A stretch of DNA of 16,931 bases. Origin: an uncultured Oscillospiraceae bacterium (GTDB taxonomy: Bacteria; Bacillota; Clostridia; Oscillospirales; Acutalibacteraceae). The translations under genes and the position numbers were made by a program. The notes under the pieces are model-generated. The model was not told the DNA's origin. It saw nothing but the letters and a program-made list of their open reading frames with translations, and made no database searches. Positions 8,926 through 15,966 of the stretch are shown here, piece by piece. The stretch spans positions 1-16,931 of the forward strand of contig USQH01000022.1 in the NCBI GenBank assembly GCA_900556765.1. Reading direction: 5' to 3'. How positions within the stretch are numbered: the first letter of the stretch is position 1; every line of letters begins with the position of its first letter.

Positions 8926-9876
8926 ATGAATAAACAAATTTTTATTACTGAGCTTACAGCGAAGTTTTGGAAACTGGCAAGATTCCTCATTATAGTCGGG
9001 CTTTCTTTCGTACTGATCTACCCGATACTGTACATGGTTTCAATGTCGCTGCGTACTGCCGATCAGGTTGCCGATCCGTCGGTAATTTGGATACCGAAGT
9101 ATTATACACTTTCAAACTTTGTCGATGCGGTAAAGTTTATGAATTACAGTGACTCATTCCACACTTCGATGACGGTAACGCTGACCAGCTCGATCCTTTC
9201 GCTTATTTCCTGCTCGATGGCGGGATACGGATTTGCACGTTTTAAATTTAGGAGCAAGGGAATTTGGTTTACTTTCGTTTTGCTCACCCTTATCGTGCCG
9301 GCTCAGGCGGTCACAATTCCGCTGTACCTGCAGTATCAGGAGTTCTCGATCCCGATCATTTCTCCGATACTGAACATTTTCTTCAATGTTCAGATGCCGT
9401 CATGGCTGACGGTCTCACTCATTGACAGCTGGCTTGTTTTCTGGCTTCCGGCAATGTTCGGCTGTGGAATACGCGCAGGACTGTATATCTACATATTCCG
9501 CCAGTTCTTCCGTTCCATACCGCACGAATTGGAGGAGGCTGCACAGGTAGACGGTGCGGGTTATTTCAAGACCTTCTACCGTATAATGATACCAAACGCG
9601 GGCAGCGCATACTTAACAGTTTTCATTTTCTCACTCGTTTGGTACTGGAACGATACTTTCTATTCAAGCGTTTTCATTAGCCGCAAAATGACCATGGCAA
9701 AGGCACTTTCTTCCATCGGTCAGGCAATCAGCGCAGCATACGGTACCGACTCATACATTAAATCACCGATTACAATGGCTGGATGCGTACTCTTTATTGC
9801 ACCGCTGATGATAATGTATCTTTTCCTGCAAAACTACTTTGTACAAAGCGTTGAGAGAACCGGTATCGTCGGATAA
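8926..9876 (+). CDS. Carbohydrate ABC transporter permease B2 (MalG-like, CUT1)
   Basis: This is the partner of permease B1, 316 residues, slightly long for MalG-type proteins. Helix 1 lies at about 18-42 and ends in SMSLRTADQ, the equivalent of the usual SLK/R motif. The EAA loop is intact (EAAQVDGAG, from residue 204, then IPNAGS), though the usual Pro after it is replaced by Gly-Ser. An insertion at about 138-170 lengthens the loop before the EAA region. AAGGAGGT at 8911-8918 supports the ATG. It is the last gene of the operon: 75 bases of non-coding DNA and then a strong terminator follow. Like pair A it needs an ATPase encoded elsewhere. Confidence 0.93.
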   Translation: MNKQIFITELTAKFWKLARFLIIVGLSFVLIYPILYMVSMSLRTADQVADPSVIWIPKYYTLSNFVDAVKFMNYSDSFHTSMTVTLTSSILSLISCSMAGYGFARFKFRSKGIWFTFVLLTLIVPAQAVTIPLYLQYQEFSIPIISPILNIFFNVQMPSWLTVSLIDSWLVFWLPAMFGCGIRAGLYIYIFRQFFRSIPHELEEAAQVDGAGYFKTFYRIMIPNAGSAYLTVFIFSLVWYWNDTFYSSVFISRKMTMAKALSSIGQAISAAYGTDSYIKSPITMAGCVLFIAPLMIMYLFLQNYFVQSVERTGIVG

Positions 9877-9951
9877 CAGACTCTTTATATGCAAATAATG
9901 TTGCCGCATGCGTATGTAAAAAGCGACAGCGAAATTTTGCACCAAAGGAAC

Positions 9952-9992
9952 ACGAGATCCCACGGCTTTTTGCCTACGGGATCTCGTTTTTT
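9952..9992 (+). terminator. Rho-independent terminator closing the transport operon
   Basis: A perfect 10-bp stem (ACGAGATCCC at 9952-9961 with GGGATCTCGT at 9978-9987) contains an inner GGC/GCC pairing around a T5 loop. It is followed by a run of six T (9987-9992). The opposite strand has no T-run after the stem, so it acts in the plus direction. Confidence 0.92.
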
Positions 9993-10036
9993 GTAATCAT
10001 CTGCTGTGTTTGTGTAACGATGCGGTATGCAGTTTT

Positions 10037-10216
10037 CTATGATAACATATGCTTTACGCTGTGGATGAGGTCGCCCATTGCGTGGACGGTTCTTATTGCG
10101 CGCCTGCGTGTGCCGCGCATACCGCGCGAACAGCAAAGCATTGACGCGCCGACTGCGCCGACGGTCATACCAGCGGCGAGTGCCAGCCCAAGATATTTAA
10201 TGTAACATAATTTCAT
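10037..10216 (-). CDS. Small single-pass membrane protein, 59 residues, function unknown
   Basis: This is a short minus-strand gene of 59 codons plus stop TAG. The ATG (10214-10216) has a good ribosome binding site, GGGAGGA on the minus strand (complement of about 10225-10231), eight bases away. The N-terminal half is a Gly/Ala-rich membrane helix (about residues 9-29, LGLALAAGMTVGAVGASML), followed by a Cys pair (28-29). The C-terminal half is strongly basic (RGMRGTRRRAIR) and ends HAMGDLIHSVKHML. A glycine-rich helix, a basic patch and an amphipathic tail of the G-D/E-(hydrophobic) type recall small YtxH-like membrane proteins common in Clostridia, but this is a resemblance from memory only. 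It is divergent from the gene at 10422 and lies convergent to the transport operon. Confidence 0.7.
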   Translation of the reverse strand: MKLCYIKYLGLALAAGMTVGAVGASMLCCSRGMRGTRRRAIRTVHAMGDLIHSVKHMLS

Positions 10217-10300
10217 TTCGATATTCCTCCCTCGTGTTCATCTGAATATATTATTGTCAAACGTCCAGAGAAAATACGAGCAGTTTCTCATATCGAATCA

Positions 10301-10330
10301 CGAAATTTAATATAGAATAATTAAATTTCG
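10301..10330. repeat. Perfect 11-bp AT-rich inverted repeat between divergent genes
   Basis: CGAAATTTAAT (10301-10311) and ATTAAATTTCG (10320-10330) are exact inverse complements around an 8-base spacer. It lies between the minus-strand small gene (10216) and the plus-strand promoter at 10360-10388, so it could be an operator read by a dimeric regulator. No T-run typical of a terminator follows on either strand. The hexamer TCGAAT also flanks the repeat on both sides (10293 and 10334). Confidence 0.6.
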
Positions 10331-10359
10331 CAGTCGAATTGCGCAGATTGAAATAATCC

Positions 10360-10388
10360 TTGAAATTAATGGGAAAGTAGGTTATTAT
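10360..10388 (+). promoter_or_regulatory. Sigma-A-type promoter for the 10422 gene
   Basis: TTGAAA (10360-10365) and TATTAT (10383-10388) are separated by exactly 17 bases. Transcription would start near 10395, leaving a leader of about 27 bases that contains the ribosome binding site. A second TTGAAA lies at 10348-10353. Confidence 0.7.
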
Positions 10389-10421
10389 TAAAACAGTTGA
10401 TTGTTTTCGGAGGTCAGAAAA

Positions 10422-10958
10422 TTGTTTAAGAAATACGCCAAGATAATAATCGTTTTTTGCGCCCTGATCCTTGTCGCTGTCGGCGGATGGTTTGCGCTCG
10501 ATCACTATAATAATAAGCTGCATATAAACGAGAGTAAGATCAAATCTGTTACCATTGAGCACGGCGTGCTTGATGACGTGTATGAGCTGACCGACGAAGA
10601 GATCAGAACCGTTGTTAAGGGATTGAATAACCTTGAATACGCCGAACGCGGAGATTTTCCGATATATCATATGTGTATGTATGTTGAGATGAATAACGGC
10701 AAAAAATATGCACTCAAACTGTATGATGACAGCGATAAGGAGTCAATATATATTGCAGCCGGAGCGGCAAAGACGGGCAGATATTCCGGCGGTAAGGCGA
10801 TACGTTCCGTAATTGCGAAATACGAGACGGAGCACGGTATTTTGCCCGATTATGACAAAATCCTGAAGGAACTGGAACGCGAAGCGACTGAGGGAAATAC
10901 CTCTAAAGAAGCAGACAGCAGCATACAGTCATCTGCTGTCGAATCGAAAAAACAGTAA
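10422..10958 (+). CDS. Single-pass membrane-anchored protein of unknown function, TTG start
   Basis: I do not recognise this 178-residue product. Residues 3-6 are basic (KKYAK). A hydrophobic helix at about 8-25 (IIIVFCALILVAVGGWFAL) should anchor the protein, leaving an extracytoplasmic domain of about 110 residues with mixed strands and helices: KSVTIEHG, then ELTDEEIRTVVKGLNNL, then MCMYVEMNNGKKYALKLYDD, and a final helix. A hydrophilic Ser/Glu/Lys tail follows at about 155-178. The ribosome binding site GGAGG at 10409-10413 lies eight bases before the TTG at 10422, while an in-frame TTG at 10401 sits before that site and cannot be the start. It has its own promoter, so it is not part of the transport operon. 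The next gene is hemW, 130 nt away behind a hairpin. Confidence 0.75.
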   Translation: MFKKYAKIIIVFCALILVAVGGWFALDHYNNKLHINESKIKSVTIEHGVLDDVYELTDEEIRTVVKGLNNLEYAERGDFPIYHMCMYVEMNNGKKYALKLYDDSDKESIYIAAGAAKTGRYSGGKAIRSVIAKYETEHGILPDYDKILKELEREATEGNTSKEADSSIQSSAVESKKQ

Positions 10959-11013
10959 ATTTTTTGTTCCGGTTATGGTCAATTAATATCGGAAAATCGT
11001 GTTATGTTTTAAA

Positions 11014-11035
11014 TAATTATAGGGTAATTATAGGG
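11014..11035. repeat. Perfect 11-bp tandem duplication upstream of hemW
   Basis: TAATTATAGGG occurs twice head-to-tail (11014-11024 and 11025-11035). Each copy contains a TAATTATA segment that resembles a weak -10 element. The last two bases of the second copy enter the hairpin stem that follows. Confidence 0.85.
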
Positions 11036-11060
11036 CGTGCGGCAGTTTGCTCCGCGCGCC
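11034..11060 (+). terminator. GC-rich hairpin in the hemW leader, weak terminator or attenuator
   Basis: GGCGTGCGG (11034-11042) pairs with CCGCGCGCC (11052-11060) over nine positions with one G-T wobble, around a nine-base loop. The following bases, TGTTATTTTG, are only moderately T-rich. It could terminate the upstream gene or sit in the hemW 5' leader, 28 bases before its ATG. Confidence 0.45.
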
Positions 11061-11088
11061 TGTTATTTTGCACTGGGACGGTGAGAAA

Positions 11089-12189
11089 ATGGATAGGGTC
11101 GGATTATATATACATGTGCCTTTTTGCGTTAAAAAATGCGGTTATTGCGATTTTTATTCCGTGACTGCCGACGAGGATACGATGGACGCATATACACGAG
11201 CGGTGTGTGATAAACTGAGCGGCATGAATGGCGATTTCACAGCCGACACCGTTTATTTCGGTGGCGGCACACCTTCGGTTCTCGGCGGCAGGCGAATTGC
11301 CGAGATACTAAAGGCAGCCTATCCGAATATTGCTCAAGACGCTGAAATTACGACCGAGGCAAACCCGGGCGATGAGCTTGATGAGTTTTTCGCATATTGC
11401 GCCGATGCGGGCATTAACCGCGTCTCACTTGGAATGCAGTCGGCTGTCGACGGAGAGCTTGCATTGCTGACGCGGCGTCACACCGTTGCCGACGTTGAAC
11501 GCGCCATTTCGACCGCACGCAAACGCGGAATAAACAACATTTCGCTCGATCTGATGGTTGGCATCGAGGAGCAAAATGAGATCAGTCTTATGCGCTCGGT
11601 AGATTATTGCGCGGCTCTCGGTGTTGATCATGTTTCTGCATATATGCTTAAAATTGAGGACGGGACGCCATTCGCTGCACGCAGAGATCAGTCGGCATTT
11701 GCCGACGAAGATCGGTCGGCAGACCTGTATATTGCCGCGGTCGAAAGGCTCGCCGCGCACGGCTATGAGCAGTACGAAATCAGCAACTTTGCGCGCAATG
11801 GTGCCGTCAGCCGACACAACCTGAAATACTGGAACTGCGAGCCGTATATAGGTATCGGACCCGCGGCGCATTCCTTTTACGGCGGCAGACGCTTTTTTTA
11901 TCCGCGCAGCCTTGCCAATTTCATTGCCGATGTGCATCCGACCGATGACGGCAGCGGCGGTGATTTTGACGAGTATGCGATGCTGCGGTTAAGATTGACC
12001 GACGGACTTCGGCGCGATATGGTTCTTCAGCGGTTCCCAGATTGCGATGAACGATATGCCGAAATGGTCAAACAAGCCGAAAAATACGCCGGTGCAGGAC
12101 TATGCACAGCCGATGGTGAGCGAATTGCTCTGAACAGTCATGGCTTTTTACTGTCAAATTCGATAATATGCGATCTGCTTGCCGATTAA
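11089..12189 (+). CDS. hemW: HemW, radical SAM heme chaperone (coproporphyrinogen III oxidase-like)
   Basis: This radical S-adenosylmethionine protein has 366 residues, and HemW homologues are usually about 370-390. The cluster-binding motif CxxxCxxC is at C13, C17 and C20 (HVPFCVKKCGYCDFYS). It is followed by the radical SAM GGGTPS motif at about 56-61, the EANPGD segment and SLGMQS. HemW-typical segments are YEISNFAR and SRHNLKYWN, then YIGIGPAAHSFYG. HemW binds heme and delivers it to respiratory proteins; it lacks the oxidase activity of HemN, and many homologues are misannotated as oxygen-independent coproporphyrinogen III oxidase. I chose ATG 11089 because the family starts directly before GLYIHVPFC. 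The ribosome binding site is weak (GGTGAG at 11080-11085). The usual Firmicutes neighbours lepA and hrcA are absent. Confidence 0.92.
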   Translation: MDRVGLYIHVPFCVKKCGYCDFYSVTADEDTMDAYTRAVCDKLSGMNGDFTADTVYFGGGTPSVLGGRRIAEILKAAYPNIAQDAEITTEANPGDELDEFFAYCADAGINRVSLGMQSAVDGELALLTRRHTVADVERAISTARKRGINNISLDLMVGIEEQNEISLMRSVDYCAALGVDHVSAYMLKIEDGTPFAARRDQSAFADEDRSADLYIAAVERLAAHGYEQYEISNFARNGAVSRHNLKYWNCEPYIGIGPAAHSFYGGRRFFYPRSLANFIADVHPTDDGSGGDFDEYAMLRLRLTDGLRRDMVLQRFPDCDERYAEMVKQAEKYAGAGLCTADGERIALNSHGFLLSNSIICDLLAD

Positions 12190-12272
12190 AACATACAAAT
12201 AATGCTGTCTTGTTCTGATCCGAAAGCACAGCGTAATATATTTCTGTACGCTTTTTATGCGTAAAACAGAGC

Positions 12273-12328
12273 AAAAAACAATCCTGCACTTGACACTGAA
12301 ATTAGGTGTAAAGTGCAGGATCGTTTTT
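12273..12328. terminator. Bidirectional terminator between hemW and the convergent exchanger gene
   Basis: A perfect 11-bp stem (ATCCTGCACTT at 12281-12291, AAGTGCAGGAT at 12311-12321) continues, after one mismatch, with ACAC/GTGT (12293-12296 with 12306-12309). T5 follows on the plus strand (12324-12328). On the minus strand the complement of A6 (12273-12278) gives a T-run. It can therefore end transcription from both sides. Confidence 0.9.
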
Positions 12329-12364
12329 GTTTATAGTGTTGTAATTTGAGGTTATGACCTGTTA

Positions 12365-13342
12365 TCAGGCGGCATTGCCGACCAAAGTGCAGGTAATGAT
12401 GACGTATACAATGTAAATCAGCAGCATTGAAATGCCTTGCAGACGGTTAAACTTTTTGCTTATCAGCGCAGGAATGACGGCGACAAGTCCGATAAGCAGG
12501 CATATCGGTATATCAATATATGCCGATGCGGATGCAATCGGCAGAGCTTTGCCGGATATGAGCGATGAGACCGGCAGTATCAATGTAAGGTCGATGATAT
12601 TCGCGCCGATAATGTTTCCGATGGAGAGAGAGGATTGCTTTTTTGCAATGGCGGTCAGCGTTGTGACCAGTTCAGGCAGAGAGGTACCTACCGCAATCAG
12701 AGTGACCCCGATGATACGTTCCGGCACGCCGAACAACTTGGCAAGCTCAGTTCCTTCGTTAACGAGCAATTGCGCGCCTGCGACAATGCCGACAGCGCCG
12801 AGAACGAACATGATAATGTTTTTTGTAACATCCTTCTTTTTTACGGTTGTGCTGTCGCTCAGTTCAACGATGGGCTGATCTGTGCTACGCTTTGCCGAAA
12901 CAATATTTTCGTAAATGTAAAATGCGAAAATCAGCATGAGTATAATGCTCGGAATAAGTCCGACGCTTTTCCAAAGCAGTCCCGAAACGACCAGTACCGC
13001 CGCGGCTGCCAGCATCATAATGGCTTTCGGTGCCATTTGGCGGCGCTTTATCACGGCAGGAATGCAGACGATTGAAATACCCATTATAAGACCGAGGTTA
13101 GCGGTGACCGATCCGACGGCGTTGCCGACCGAAATGTCGACGCTGCCTTCAGCGGCGGCAAAAACCGAAACAAGCAGCTCAGGCAGTGTCGTTGCAAGGC
13201 TGACAATAGTAGCGCCGACAATAAATTTCGGAATACCCGATATTTCCGCAAACCAACTTGCAGCGTCTACGAACCAGTCGCCTCCTTTGACGATAAGCAC
13301 AAGCCCCAGCACAAAAAGAAGTACGGTTATAAAGATTGTCAT
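12365..13342 (-). CDS. Calcium/sodium antiporter, CaCA family (YrbG-like)
   Basis: This is a cytoplasmic-membrane cation exchanger of 325 residues, a typical length for prokaryotic CaCA proteins with about ten helices. Both inverted-topology alpha repeats are clear. The first is GATIVSLATTLPEL (about residues 43-56) with SVGNAVGSVTANLG (71-84). The second is GVTLIAVGTSLPEL (212-225) with SIGNIIGANIIDL (240-252). The ion-coordinating acids expected in the family are E55 and E224; N74, N243 and D251 are the other polar candidates. A charged loop at about 149-175 separates the two halves. The minus-strand ribosome binding site GGGAGAG (complement of 13349-13355) supports the ATG at 13342. It is in the same orientation as the membrane protein and citrate synthase upstream, but a hairpin lies in the 115-nt gap. 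The exact coupling ion cannot be told from sequence. Confidence 0.92.
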   Translation of the reverse strand: MTIFITVLLFVLGLVLIVKGGDWFVDAASWFAEISGIPKFIVGATIVSLATTLPELLVSVFAAAEGSVDISVGNAVGSVTANLGLIMGISIVCIPAVIKRRQMAPKAIMMLAAAAVLVVSGLLWKSVGLIPSIILMLIFAFYIYENIVSAKRSTDQPIVELSDSTTVKKKDVTKNIIMFVLGAVGIVAGAQLLVNEGTELAKLFGVPERIIGVTLIAVGTSLPELVTTLTAIAKKQSSLSIGNIIGANIIDLTLILPVSSLISGKALPIASASAYIDIPICLLIGLVAVIPALISKKFNRLQGISMLLIYIVYVIITCTLVGNAA

Positions 13343-13388
13343 GTTTTTCTCTCCCGAAAATAAGGATTTTTACTGTATTACAAACGCA

Positions 13389-13432
13389 AACGAGACTTGC
13401 GTCGGCAATGCCGTTGTACGAAAAGTCTCGTT
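13389..13432. terminator. Nested inverted repeat between two minus-strand genes, possible terminator
   Basis: AACGAGACTT (13389-13398) and AAGTCTCGTT (13423-13432) form a perfect 10-bp stem. Inside the loop lies a second palindrome, CGGCAATGCCG (13403-13413). The T content after the stem is modest on both strands: GTTTTATC on plus and GTTTGCGTTT on minus. It may terminate transcription of the minus-strand membrane-protein gene, or act as a control element for the exchanger. Confidence 0.55.
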
Positions 13433-13457
13433 TTATCGTTGGTTTTCTTATTTTTTA

Positions 13458-14534
13458 TTATTCGTCCGCGTCGTGCGAAATGTTGTCTGACTGCTGGTCA
13501 GGTTCAGCTGCGCTGTTGTCTGCCTGTTTGTCAGGTTCATTCGTGCTATTGAGAGACTGCCTGTCAGGTACGTCTGCGGCGGTGTCAAGCTGATAGTCAG
13601 TCAATCTGTTGTCCGCCTGTTTGTCAGACAAACCTGCGTCAAGCTGATCGTCGGAAATATCCGTGTCATTGTCCGACTGCTCGTCAACGGTTATCAGATC
13701 GCTGAGAGCCAATTCCGAGTCTCCGACCGTCGGATTCTCGATGACTGCATTCGACGGACGGTATTTTACCAGAGAGTGGACGAATATCGGAATAAAAATT
13801 GCAAATACGAGCAGGGTGGGCGAGGCCACGCTTGTGTCGTGAATATAGTCATCCTTTTTGCCCATTATCATCGCAATGTAGGTAGGCAGGGTGTCGATCA
13901 GACAGAAGAATGCTGCCGACAGTCCGATACCAAGCATTATTCTTGATTGCTTGCGGCTGACTTCTCCGGTCGTGATCTTTGCCACCGACAGCATTGTAAC
14001 GAGAGTGAGACACATTGCGACGGTTGATACAATGTAATCTATCGTTTGGCTCTGACCGGTGTAACGGATAAACTGCATTATCAGCGCAACTGCAGCCCAA
14101 ATAACGGGAAAGAGCATCATGATCGAGGGAAACTCAATATCGCTCATAAGCGACAGACCGTACCAAACGAAGCACACTGCCGCGGCAAGGGTGCATATTG
14201 ACAGTATCAGGTTAAAAAGGTTGTCGGCGGCGGAAATAAAGCTGAAAGCGCTGTCAAAAAACATTGCGGCTGCAAGCGCAAATGATGCAACGGCAAGCGG
14301 CTTGCTTTTCTTAGGCGCCGCAAGCATGACCTTTGGGCTTAGAAACGCAAGCAGCAGCATGATTACGAGAAATACGGCAAACGACCAGGAAATGACCGTT
14401 GCTGTGGGAACGAGTTCCTTGACGTAAAATCCCGTCGAAGCGTCTATCAGAAAAAACTGCTGCAATACACGCGCCGCCACCAGTACGGGCGCGATCACGT
14501 AGAACGCAATGAATGAAATACGGACGTCCTTCAT
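13458..14534 (-). CDS. Eight-helix membrane protein with repetitive acidic C-terminal tail, function unknown
   Basis: I do not recognise a family for this 358-residue protein. About eight hydrophobic helices occupy residues 6-260: roughly 8-28, 47-66, 80-100, 106-128, 137-156, 166-186, 198-224 and 239-256. The rest (about 265-358) is a soluble tail rich in Asp, Gln, Asn and Ser, made of seven degenerate repeats. The minus-strand ribosome binding site AAGGTGA just upstream supports the ATG at 14534. It begins 35 nt after the citrate synthase stop with no hairpin between, so the two genes are probably cotranscribed. That linkage gives no firm clue to function; a sensor or transport-related role is speculation. 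Confidence 0.8.
   Translation of the reverse strand: MKDVRISFIAFYVIAPVLVAARVLQQFFLIDASTGFYVKELVPTATVISWSFAVFLVIMLLLAFLSPKVMLAAPKKSKPLAVASFALAAAMFFDSAFSFISAADNLFNLILSICTLAAAVCFVWYGLSLMSDIEFPSIMMLFPVIWAAVALIMQFIRYTGQSQTIDYIVSTVAMCLTLVTMLSVAKITTGEVSRKQSRIMLGIGLSAAFFCLIDTLPTYIAMIMGKKDDYIHDTSVASPTLLVFAIFIPIFVHSLVKYRPSNAVIENPTVGDSELALSDLITVDEQSDNDTDISDDQLDAGLSDKQADNRLTDYQLDTAADVPDRQSLNSTNEPDKQADNSAAEPDQQSDNISHDADE
13461..13688 (-). repeat. Seven degenerate 9-11-residue repeats encoding an acidic tail
   Basis: Residues 283-358 of the membrane protein divide into units starting near 283, 294, 303, 312, 323, 334 and 345. Each has the core (S/P/T)DxQ, usually followed by (A/S)DN or LD. At DNA level two copies 93 bases apart (13515-13534 and 13608-13627) agree at 19 of 20 bases, so the tail probably grew by duplication. 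Confidence 0.8.
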
Positions 14535-14569
14535 TATTTCACCTTCAATAGAATGATTGACGATAAGAA

Positions 14570-15919
14570 TTACCGGTCGTTGAGCGAAATATACTTACGG
14601 TTTTTTGATACGGCTTTGTACGCCGGACGAATGATTCTGCCGCCTGTGGTCAGCTCTTCCAAGCGGTGAGCGCACCAGCCCGGCATACGCGCGACGGCGA
14701 ACAGAGGCGTGAACAGGTCAGACGGAATGTGCAGTGCGCGGTAGATAAGCCCCGAATAGAGGTCGACGTTGGCGCATATCATCTTGTCGTTGCCTTTGAC
14801 CTCGTTGAGCACGCCGGGAGCCAAACGCTCGATCTTTTTAAGCAATTCAAATTCGCGCTCAAGCTCGGTTCCGGCGACGACCTTCTGCGCCTGTTCCTTT
14901 AAGATGACGGCGCGCGGATCGCTCATTGTGTAAACGGCGTGACCCATGCCGTAGATCAGCCCCGAACGGTCGCCGGCTTCGCGGCGGACCAGCCGTATCA
15001 GATAGTCCCGTATAACGCTGTCGTCGGCGTCGGCGGGAACCTCTTTCATCATGTATTCGAGCATTTCCGATACCTTCAGATTAGCGCCGCCGTGACGCGG
15101 ACCCTTGAGCGAGCCGATTGCGGCTGACAAGGTGGAATAAGTATCGGTGTGCGACGATGTAAGCACTCGTGTGGTGAATGTCGAGTTGTTACCGCCGCCG
15201 TGATCGGCGTGCAAGATAAGGCACAAATCAAGGAGCTTTGCCTCCTCGTCGGTAAAGACGGTGTCGTTGCGTATTGAACGCAGTATTGTTTCGGCGGTGG
15301 ACAGACCGGGCTTTAACGGATGTACAAACATCGACTCTCCGTCAAAGAAGCGTCGCTTGACTTGATATGCATACGCCATAATGCCGGGAATCTTCGCAAT
15401 GATGCTGATGCACTGAGCAAGCACATTTTTTATATCGATGTTGTCGGGATCGTCGTCGTATGAATAGAGGGCGAGAACCGAGCGCGCCAGCTTGTTCATA
15501 ATGTTGCGCGACGGAGCTTTCATTATCATGTCCTCGGCAAAGCTTTCGGGCAATGCTCTGTTCTCGTCAAGCACCTGACAGAACATATCAAGTGTGCTTT
15601 TGCTCGGCAGCTCACCGAAAAGCAGCAGCCAAATGACCTCCTCGAAACCGAAGCGGTTGTCGCGGATGCAGCCGTTAACAATGTCGTTTACACTTATGCC
15701 GCGGTAGTTGAGTGTGCCCTCGACCGGAACACGCTCTCCGTCGTCAACGACGTAGCCGCGAATATTACAAATGCAGGTCAACCCGGCCATAACACCGGTG
15801 CCGTCCTCATTGCGAAGTCCGCACTTGACCTGATATTTTTTGAAATCGGCAGGGTTAATATTGTTATATTCCTTAAATTCGTTGCATAAATTGGACAAGA
15901 TGTTGCTGTTAAGTTCCAT
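14570..15919 (-). CDS. gltA: Citrate synthase (citrate/2-methylcitrate synthase family)
   Basis: The enzyme condenses acetyl-CoA with oxaloacetate to give citrate in the cytoplasm; a 2-methylcitrate activity cannot be excluded. The 449-residue protein shows the three catalytic positions: H240 (LHADHGGG), H276 (GPRHGGAN) and D386 (NVDLYSG). It also has the substrate-binding segment GMGHAVYTMSDPR (324-336), with GTLNYRGI near 68-75 and FAVARMPGWCAHRLEE near 407-422. I chose ATG 15919 because AAGAAGGTGG stands just before it on the minus strand; an in-frame ATG at 15937 lies before that site and has no ribosome binding site of its own. In an anaerobe this probably feeds 2-oxoglutarate and glutamate synthesis through a partial TCA branch. 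No aconitase or isocitrate dehydrogenase is in view. It is divergent from spoIID. Confidence 0.95.
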   Translation of the reverse strand: MELNSNILSNLCNEFKEYNNINPADFKKYQVKCGLRNEDGTGVMAGLTCICNIRGYVVDDGERVPVEGTLNYRGISVNDIVNGCIRDNRFGFEEVIWLLLFGELPSKSTLDMFCQVLDENRALPESFAEDMIMKAPSRNIMNKLARSVLALYSYDDDPDNIDIKNVLAQCISIIAKIPGIMAYAYQVKRRFFDGESMFVHPLKPGLSTAETILRSIRNDTVFTDEEAKLLDLCLILHADHGGGNNSTFTTRVLTSSHTDTYSTLSAAIGSLKGPRHGGANLKVSEMLEYMMKEVPADADDSVIRDYLIRLVRREAGDRSGLIYGMGHAVYTMSDPRAVILKEQAQKVVAGTELEREFELLKKIERLAPGVLNEVKGNDKMICANVDLYSGLIYRALHIPSDLFTPLFAVARMPGWCAHRLEELTTGGRIIRPAYKAVSKNRKYISLNDR

Positions 15920-15966
15920 CTTTCCACCTTCTTTCATCGGTAATTTTTGATAAATGATATTATAAT

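Noticed and set aside
9993..10036. Possible further RNA or gene after the operon terminator
   Set aside because: I see no structure or reading frame here apart from the 3' flank of the small minus-strand gene.
11047..11088. TTG at 11047 as start of hemW
   Set aside because: It lies in the loop of a GC hairpin with no ribosome binding site, and HemW proteins normally begin directly before the GLYIHVPFC segment.
10957..11164. Plus-strand open frame of 66 codons at 10964-11164
   Set aside because: It overlaps the hemW start in another frame, crosses the repeat and hairpin region, and has no ribosome binding site.
12936..13490. Plus-strand open frames opposite the exchanger gene (also 12432-12878 and 12635-13075)
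   Set aside because: They mirror the hydrophobic codons of the CaCA gene, have no convincing ribosome binding site, and run through the terminator-like hairpin at 13389-13432.
15920..15937. ATG at 15937 as start of citrate synthase
   Set aside because: It lies upstream of the AAGGTGG site that properly serves the ATG at 15919, and has no Shine-Dalgarno of its own.
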